A stretch of 64,000 bases of DNA from CADEDH01 sp039029735. GTDB lineage: Bacteria > Actinomycetota > Acidimicrobiia > Acidimicrobiales > SZUA-35. Location: the NCBI GenBank assembly GCA_039029735.1, contig JBCCFL010000014.1, positions 44,656 through 108,655 on the forward strand, in the 5' to 3' direction. Both the position numbers and the translations under genes were made by a program. Shown piece by piece: positions 59,114 to 64,000 of the stretch. The first letter of the stretch is position 1; every line of letters starts with the position of its first letter. The notes below the pieces were generated by a model. It was not told where the DNA came from, searched no databases, and was given only the letters and a program-made list of their open reading frames with translations.

Positions 59114-59142
59114 CTCAAGTTCGCCGACCTGCGCGCCCGTAG
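59114..59142 (+). promoter_or_regulatory. Candidate WhiG/FliA-type promoter before the CDP-sugar epimerase gene
   Basis: CTCAAG (59114-59119), 15-nt spacer, GCCCGTAG (59135-59142). The layout resembles the sigma-28/WhiG pattern (TAAAG-type box, 15 nt, GCCGATAA), with the first box and spacing fitting better than the second. It lies in the only substantial gap (103 nt) in this part of the locus. Confidence 0.3.
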
Positions 59143-59167
59143 GTCGTCTATCGGGAGATGCGCACCC

Positions 59168-60238
59168 TTGGACACCGCAATCGTCACCGGCTCGGGGGGC
59201 CTTATCGGTGCCCAGGCCGTCCGGTACTTCGCTCCTGAGTTCGATTCGATCATCGGCATCGACAACGATCTCCGCTCCTACTTCTTCGGGCCCGAAGCGT
59301 CCACGGCGTGGGCCGTTGACGAGCACGAGCAGGCCCTGGCGAACTATCAGCACGCCAGCGTCGACATCCGCGACCGCGAGCGAATCGACGCCCTGTTCGC
59401 CACCCACTCGAGCGACATCAAGCTGGTGATCCACACTGCGGCCCAGCCCTCCCATGACTGGGCAGCCAAGGAGCCCTTCACCGACTTCGACGTGAATGCC
59501 GTCGGTACGTTGAACCTGCTCGAGGCAACTCGGCGCCACGCCCCCGATGCCGTGTTCATCTTCACCTCGACCAACAAGGTCTACGGCGACACTCCGAACC
59601 GACTGCCGCTCGTCGAGCTCGACCAGCGGTGGGAGCTCGACGAGAGCCACGAGTGGTACGAGAAGGGCATCCCCGAGGAGATGACCATCGACAACTCCGT
59701 GCACAGCCTCTTCGGCGCCTCCAAGGTGGCCGCCGACGTGCTGTGCCAGGAGTACGGCCGCTACTTCGGCCTGCGCACCGGTACCTTCCGCGGCGGCTGC
59801 CTCACCGGCCCGGGCCACTCCGGCGCCCAGCTCCACGGCTTCCTCGCCTACCTCATGAAGTGCACCGCCACCGGCGAGCCCTACACGGTGTTCGGCTACA
59901 AGGGGAAGCAGGTCCGCGACAACATCCATGCCGACGACCTCGTGCGGGCCTTCGACGAGTTCCGCAAGGCGCCCCGCGTCGGCGAGGCCTACAACATCGG
60001 TGGCGCCCGGGAGGCGAACTGCTCGATGCTCGAAGCGATCGACCTGTGCCAGACCGTCGCTGGCCGCGAGCTCCAGTGGAGCTACTCCGAAGACAACCGC
60101 ATCGGCGATCACATCTGGTGGATCTCCGACATCTCCAAATTCCGGGCGCACTTCCCGTCGTTCAACCTCGAGTACGACATCAAGGGCATCCTGGCCGACA
60201 TCTACGACCATGGTGTGGAGCGATGGCAGGCCAGCTGA
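59168..60238 (+). CDS. CDP-paratose 2-epimerase-like NAD-dependent epimerase
   Basis: SDR epimerase, 356 residues from TTG 59168 (LDTAIVTGSGGLIGAQAVRYF). STNKVYGDTPNRLPL, SLFGASKVAADVLCQEYGRYFGLRTGTFRGGCLTGPGHSGAQLHGFLAYLMKC and GYKGKQVRDNIHADDLVRAF are nearly word for word those of CDP-paratose 2-epimerases. With rfbF and rfbG present this supports a CDP-hexose pathway, but the 3-deoxygenating E1/E3 genes are absent here, so the product need not be tyvelose. TTG is chosen because GGGAG lies about 10 nt before it; an upstream GTG (59072) adds a non-family extension. Confidence 0.85.
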   Translation: MDTAIVTGSGGLIGAQAVRYFAPEFDSIIGIDNDLRSYFFGPEASTAWAVDEHEQALANYQHASVDIRDRERIDALFATHSSDIKLVIHTAAQPSHDWAAKEPFTDFDVNAVGTLNLLEATRRHAPDAVFIFTSTNKVYGDTPNRLPLVELDQRWELDESHEWYEKGIPEEMTIDNSVHSLFGASKVAADVLCQEYGRYFGLRTGTFRGGCLTGPGHSGAQLHGFLAYLMKCTATGEPYTVFGYKGKQVRDNIHADDLVRAFDEFRKAPRVGEAYNIGGAREANCSMLEAIDLCQTVAGRELQWSYSEDNRIGDHIWWISDISKFRAHFPSFNLEYDIKGILADIYDHGVERWQAS

Positions 60239-61008
60239 CCGGACGGCCTGGGATCGGAGACCGGGTGGATCTGTTCGGGGTGTCTGTCTCCGTCACCACC
60301 TATGACGACGCCACCGAGCGGATCATGGATGCCGCACGCAACAAGCGCTCCTACGCCGTGTCGGCCCTGGCCGTGCACGGCTTGATGGAGGCGGTCGACG
60401 ACCACGGGTTCCGACAGCAGGTGAACGGGATCGATCTCGTCACGCCAGACGGGATGCCCGTGCGGTGGGCGATGAACCTCCTGCACCGAACCGATCTGCC
60501 CGACCGTGTGTACGGGCCCGACCTCACATGGCGGGTCATCGAGGCCGCCGCAGCCGAGGGTCTCGGGATCTATCTATTCGGGTCCACCGCCGAGACCTGC
60601 GACGCGTTCGCCGCCGAGATCGTGCGGCGATACCCCAACGCCGTTGTCGCCGACATCCAACCCGATCGGTTCCGCGATGCCACGCCGGAAGAGGACGAGG
60701 CCGACATCGCCCGCATGAACGCCTCGGGCGCCGGTGTGGTGCTCGTGGGGCGGGGCTGCCCTCGCCAGGAGAAATGGGTGGCCGATCACCAGGGCAAGGT
60801 GAACGCCGCCATGCTCGCCGTCGGAGCCGCCTTCGACTACGGCGCCGGCACCCTCGACGCGCCTCCGGCCTGGATGCAGCGGTCGGGCCTGCAGTGGTTG
60901 TTCCGTCTGGCCCAGGAGCCGAACCGCTTGTGGCGGCGCTACCTGATCACCAACACGAAGTTCCTGATGGCCTTCGGGCGGGCCCTGCCCAGCCGTCTGG
61001 CCGGGTGA
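60223..61008 (+). CDS. WecG/TagA/CpsF-family glycosyltransferase (canonical)
   Basis: 261 residues. Complete motif set: VDLFGVSVSVTTYDDATERIMDAA, VNGIDLVTPDGMPVRWAMNLLH with the catalytic Asp, RVYGPDLTWRVIEAAA, VLVGRGCPRQEKWVADH (PRQE intact, unlike the paralogue at 46063), and AFDYGAGTLDAPPAWMQRSGLQWLFRLAQEPNRLWRRYL. It probably adds an amino-sugar to a lipid-linked acceptor at the membrane. ATG 60223 overlaps the epimerase stop by 16 nt; GTG near 60265 is an alternative. Confidence 0.92.
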   Translation: MAGQLTGRPGIGDRVDLFGVSVSVTTYDDATERIMDAARNKRSYAVSALAVHGLMEAVDDHGFRQQVNGIDLVTPDGMPVRWAMNLLHRTDLPDRVYGPDLTWRVIEAAAAEGLGIYLFGSTAETCDAFAAEIVRRYPNAVVADIQPDRFRDATPEEDEADIARMNASGAGVVLVGRGCPRQEKWVADHQGKVNAAMLAVGAAFDYGAGTLDAPPAWMQRSGLQWLFRLAQEPNRLWRRYLITNTKFLMAFGRALPSRLAG

Positions 61009-61034
61009 CCGGCCGGCGTCACGCCGGATCGACC

Positions 61035-62168
61035 ATGCCAACCGTCGTCTTCGCCATGGAGTGGGTGCCCCAGTACCGGGTGCCGTTCTACGACGCGCTG
61101 CGGGAGCGGCTGGCGACTGAGAACGTCGAGATGCGCCTCGTCCACGGCGATCCGCCGGCCAGCCGACGCCGCCGTCGCGACGACCAGTCGCTGCCGTGGG
61201 CCGAACTCGTGCCCAACCGCTTCTGGACCGTCCGGGGCCTGGAACTCACCTGGCAACCGGTGTGGCGCCGGCTGGCTGGAGCCGATCTCGTGGTGCTGCA
61301 ACAGGAGACGGGGCTCCTCGTGAACTACCCCGCGCTGCTGCGTTCACGCCTCGGTGGGCCGAAGCTCGCCCTCTGGGGCCACGGTCACAACTTCAACCCG
61401 GCCGACGCCAACGGCCCATCGGAGTGGGTGAAGGCCAAGGTCACGCCGTTCGCCGATTGGTTCTTCGCCTACACGGAGCGGTCGGCGGAGGTGTTCCGTT
61501 CGATTGGCGTGCCCGCCGAGCGCATCACCGTGGTGCAGAACTCACACGACACGGCTCCGCTGCTCTCCACCGAGGGCGAGGTGTCCGACAATGTGGCCGC
61601 GATGCTGGCGGGCATGGGCGAGAGGTCGGCCCGGGTGGGCTGGATCGTGTCGGCCCTCGACGGCTGGAAGCGGGTGCCGTACCTGCTCGACACCCTCGAC
61701 GCCGTGCAGGCTCGCCGCAGCGACTTCGAGTTCGTGGCCTTGGGGGCGGGCGATGACGCCGCAATCTTGGCTGATGCCGCCACGACTCGGCCGTGGCTTC
61801 ACGCCCTGGGCCCGCGGTTCGGGCCCGACAAGGCGGCGATCGGACGCCGGGCCGAGCTCACGATCCATCCCGGCCTGGCCGGGCTGCACGTCGTTGACGC
61901 CTTCGCCACCGCCACTCCGATGGTCACCGCGAACATCGAGTACCACAGCCACGAGGTGTCATACCTCGAGCCCGGTGTGAACGCCGTGGTGCTCGACGCC
62001 GCCGCGACGCCGGCGGCCATGGCCGCCGCAGTGGCCGATCTGTTCGATGACGACCGGCGGCTCGCGGAGCTTCAGGAGGGTTGTCGCAAAGCGGCGTCGG
62101 TCTACACGCTCGATGCCATGGTCGACCGCTTCGCTTCCGGGGTACTCGCCGCGCTGTCCGGCGTCTGA
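61035..62168 (+). CDS. GT-B (family 4-like) glycosyltransferase
   Basis: 377 residues. Two Rossmann-like halves: N-terminal FAMEWVPQYRVPFYDALRERLA with an acceptor-side domain, and C-terminal GWIVSALDGWKRVPYLLDTLDAV, LTIHPGLAGLHVVDAFATATPMVTANIEYHSHEVSYLEPGVNAVV, the donor-binding part with an E-x7-E-like region less conserved than usual. Donor unknown. ATG 61035 is used; GTG 61005 overlapping the previous stop by 4 nt is equally possible and fits local habit. Confidence 0.85.
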   Translation: MPTVVFAMEWVPQYRVPFYDALRERLATENVEMRLVHGDPPASRRRRRDDQSLPWAELVPNRFWTVRGLELTWQPVWRRLAGADLVVLQQETGLLVNYPALLRSRLGGPKLALWGHGHNFNPADANGPSEWVKAKVTPFADWFFAYTERSAEVFRSIGVPAERITVVQNSHDTAPLLSTEGEVSDNVAAMLAGMGERSARVGWIVSALDGWKRVPYLLDTLDAVQARRSDFEFVALGAGDDAAILADAATTRPWLHALGPRFGPDKAAIGRRAELTIHPGLAGLHVVDAFATATPMVTANIEYHSHEVSYLEPGVNAVVLDAAATPAAMAAAVADLFDDDRRLAELQEGCRKAASVYTLDAMVDRFASGVLAALSGV

Positions 62169-62180
62169 CAGGCTGGTTCG

Positions 62181-63443
62181 ATGTCGGCCGTCGCTCGTAT
62201 GCGGTCCCGCGTGTCGGGAGTCGGCCCTGCTGGGGTGGCCAGCCGGGCCGGTTGGGCTGGCGTGGTGGAGATCCTCCAGCTGGTGAACGCCGTGTTGGTG
62301 TTCGTGATCCTGGCGAACCTGCTCGGTGCCGCCAACTACGGTCGGCTCGTCGCCGTGTTGGCCCTCGCCGGACCGGCAGTGAGCCTGACGAACCTCGGTT
62401 CGCACGTGCTGTTGATCAAGCGGGTGTCGCAGGGCACACAGTTCTCCGAGGCGTGGCACCGGGCCACCTCGATCGGGCTGATCGGGCCCACCATCGGCGC
62501 ACTGATCCTCATCGCAGCCCAGCCGATCATCCTCGACAACGTCGACCGATGGTCGTTCGCCTTGCTCCTGTTGAGCCAGGGGGTGTTCTTCTGGTTCACC
62601 GAACTGGCCGTCTACGTCGGCAACGCCACCCATCGCTTCAAGGAGGCAGCCCAGATCCGGCTCATGGTCCTCGCCTGCCGGTTGGTGGCCCTCGCCTGGT
62701 TCGCCGTTGCCGGGGATGGGCAGTTGATGGCCTGGGCCGTGGCCAGCTTCGCCGCCTTCGCCCTCGGTGCCGTGATGGCGCTGTTGTTCGTGCGGGTCAA
62801 CTTCGGCTCGTGGGCCAGCCTCCGCCATGGCCAGTGGAGCGACGTGCGTGAGGGCGTGCCCTATTCCCTGAACTCCGCCCCCGAAACGCTCTTCGACGCC
62901 TCCGACAAGTGGCTGCTGGCCCGCTACGACCTGCTGGTCGACGCCGGTATCTATGGGCTGGGGGCCCGCATCGTGCAGTTCGGCTACTTGCCCCTGCGGA
63001 TCATCATGAGGGCCAGCGATCGTGACCTGTTCGCTGCGGGGCGCCACGGTGTGGCCTCCGCAATGGAGGTCACAGCCAGTCTCATGCGTCCGGCCGTGGC
63101 CGCCAGCATCGCCATCGCGGCCGGGCTGGCTGTGCTGGCCCCGGTCGTACCGCTCGTGGCGGGCTCGGAATACGAGGCCGCCGTCGACGCGATCCGTCTG
63201 CTGGCGTTGTTACCACTCATTCGGGGCATCCAGTGGCTTCTCGGCAACTGCCTCAGCGCGTCGGACCACCAGTGGTGGCGCGTCGGGGCCACGGCCTCGG
63301 CCGCCGCTCTCAACGTGGCACTAAACGTGAGCCTGTTGCCAACCGGCTCGTGGCGCACGGCCATCTTCACCACCATGGTGAGCGAACTCTATTTGACCGG
63401 AGTTCTGGCGCTTATCATCACCTACTGGATGTGGACCGAATAG
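62181..63443 (+). CDS. Polysaccharide flippase (MOP superfamily, second)
   Basis: 420 residues with about 12-14 hydrophobic segments. AGWAGVVEILQLVNAVLVFVILANLLGAANYGRLVAVLALAGPAVSLTNLGSHVLLIK is the typical flippase opening, and SAPETLFDASDKWLLARYDLLVDAGIYGLGARIVQFGYLP the middle. It is a distant paralogue of the flippase at 42069, so two lipid-linked products may be moved. It starts 12 nt after the glycosyltransferase. Confidence 0.86.
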   Translation: MSAVARMRSRVSGVGPAGVASRAGWAGVVEILQLVNAVLVFVILANLLGAANYGRLVAVLALAGPAVSLTNLGSHVLLIKRVSQGTQFSEAWHRATSIGLIGPTIGALILIAAQPIILDNVDRWSFALLLLSQGVFFWFTELAVYVGNATHRFKEAAQIRLMVLACRLVALAWFAVAGDGQLMAWAVASFAAFALGAVMALLFVRVNFGSWASLRHGQWSDVREGVPYSLNSAPETLFDASDKWLLARYDLLVDAGIYGLGARIVQFGYLPLRIIMRASDRDLFAAGRHGVASAMEVTASLMRPAVAASIAIAAGLAVLAPVVPLVAGSEYEAAVDAIRLLALLPLIRGIQWLLGNCLSASDHQWWRVGATASAAALNVALNVSLLPTGSWRTAIFTTMVSELYLTGVLALIITYWMWTE

Positions 63444-63502
63444 TCCCTGGTCACAGCGCCCCCGACTGCCAGATCCATGTCGAACCAGATACAAAGGTGA
63501 TC

Positions 63503-64000
63503 ATGTCTCACCCCCTGTTCAACGCTGCCGCCGTGCTGTCGTTGGCGCTCATCGCAGCCTGTAGCCGGTCGGACATCTCGGCCCCCGCCACCACGGTGGC
63601 CCCCGACCAGCAGACGCAGATCGTCACGCCCGAGCCGTCGGCCTCGTCGGCCCCCGAGGAGACGACGCCCGAGACGGTGGCCGACGATCCGAACGAGTTC
63701 TTCGTGAGCGCCCTCATCGGATCACCCGACAACGACGGCCAGACCGCAGACACGCCGTGGCTGTCGCTGGAGGCGTCGATCGCCCGTCTCACCCCCGGGC
63801 AGACCCTGGCGGTGATGGACGGCGTGTACAACGAGCTCAATGAGCCCGGCAACGCCCATTACGCCGTCGACGTCGACGGTGAGGAGGGCCGGTGGATCAC
63901 GATCACGGCCGCTCCCGACGCTCAACCGGTGATCGAGGCGAGCGGCGGCAACGCCATCGTGGTGCGGGGCAACTACATCGAGGTGTCTGGGTTCCGCATC
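63503..64000 (+). CDS. Lipoprotein with beta-helix domain, 3' end outside the window
   Basis: Starts ATG 63503 with AAAGGTG 5-10 nt upstream. A lipoprotein signal peptide is evident: MSHPLFNAAAVLSLALIAAC with a lipobox ending in Cys20, then a Ser/Thr/Pro/Glu-rich linker to about residue 60. The globular part begins near residue 75 with LTPGQTLAVMDGVYNE and VEVSGFRI-type strands (IVVRGNYIEVSGFRI), the first coils of a right-handed beta-helix as in alginate or chondroitin lyases. The active site is beyond the window end. The ORF has no stop to 64000. Confidence 0.8.
   Translation, partial: MSHPLFNAAAVLSLALIAACSRSDISAPATTVAPDQQTQIVTPEPSASSAPEETTPETVADDPNEFFVSALIGSPDNDGQTADTPWLSLEASIARLTPGQTLAVMDGVYNELNEPGNAHYAVDVDGEEGRWITITAAPDAQPVIEASGGNAIVVRGNYIEVSGFRI

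Overview
This window is a high-GC actinobacterial chromosome segment. The evidence is an uninterrupted mraZ-to-divIVA division/cell-wall (dcw) cluster with sepF, yggT and divIVA in actinobacterial order and no ftsA; a bacterial proteasome activator (Bpa); a paired clpP1/clpP2 with a ClgR-type regulator; a long, eukaryote-like IleS; and many GTG starts joined by 4-nt GTGA/ATGA overlaps. A placement in Acidimicrobiia is an inference from the gene mix, not shown by a marker tree. No rRNA, tRNA, CRISPR array, insertion sequence or prophage was seen.

Layout. 1-2054 (minus): the 5' part of an acyl-CoA dehydrogenase, an HNH endonuclease and a lipoate-ligase-family gene. 2055-2342: divergent control region with 10-bp-spaced TGGGG boxes that look like MraZ operators facing both ways. 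2343-21429 (plus): mraZ, rsmH, ftsL, ftsI, murE, mraY, murD, ftsW, murG, murC, murB, ftsQ, ftsZ, pgeF, yggS, sepF, yggT, divIVA. murF is not between murE and mraY. FtsW carries a histone-H1-like basic tail of about 215 residues. 21535-24144: a divergent pair (maleylpyruvate-isomerase-like gene and TetR gene) around a 30-bp palindrome, then what looks like a deletion scar joining a 5'-truncated HTH regulator to a 5'-truncated alpha/beta hydrolase. 24074-29929: ileS (minus), then a TraR/DksA-like gene with a second H1-like tail, lspA and a RluD-type pseudouridine synthase (plus). 29971-34138: nitroreductase, Rrf2 regulator, phosphodiesterase, bpa, an unknown protein and an SRPBCC protein. 34201-39601: dnaE behind a palindrome and DnaA-box-like sites, then clpP1, clpP2 and a convergent, overlapping ClgR-type gene.

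39791-64000 is a large exopolysaccharide locus: three to four glycosyltransferases, two WecG/TagA/CpsF-family enzymes, an O-antigen polymerase/ligase, two flippases, two Wzz/tyrosine-kinase-like proteins (one with a broken Walker A), a polyprenyl-phosphate sugar transferase, a GH9-like hydrolase, two beta-helix surface proteins (the last one cut by the window end) and a CDP-sugar module (rfbF, rfbG, a 3,5-epimerase homologue, a SAF-domain oxidoreductase and a CDP-paratose-2-epimerase homologue). Together these could make an activated CDP-deoxy sugar, load and extend a lipid-linked glycan, flip it and polymerise it.

A recurrent signal is TANNNT followed by exactly 6 nt and a start codon. It is the geometry expected for leaderless transcripts and occurs before several unrelated genes here, including an upstream in-frame start for ftsZ.
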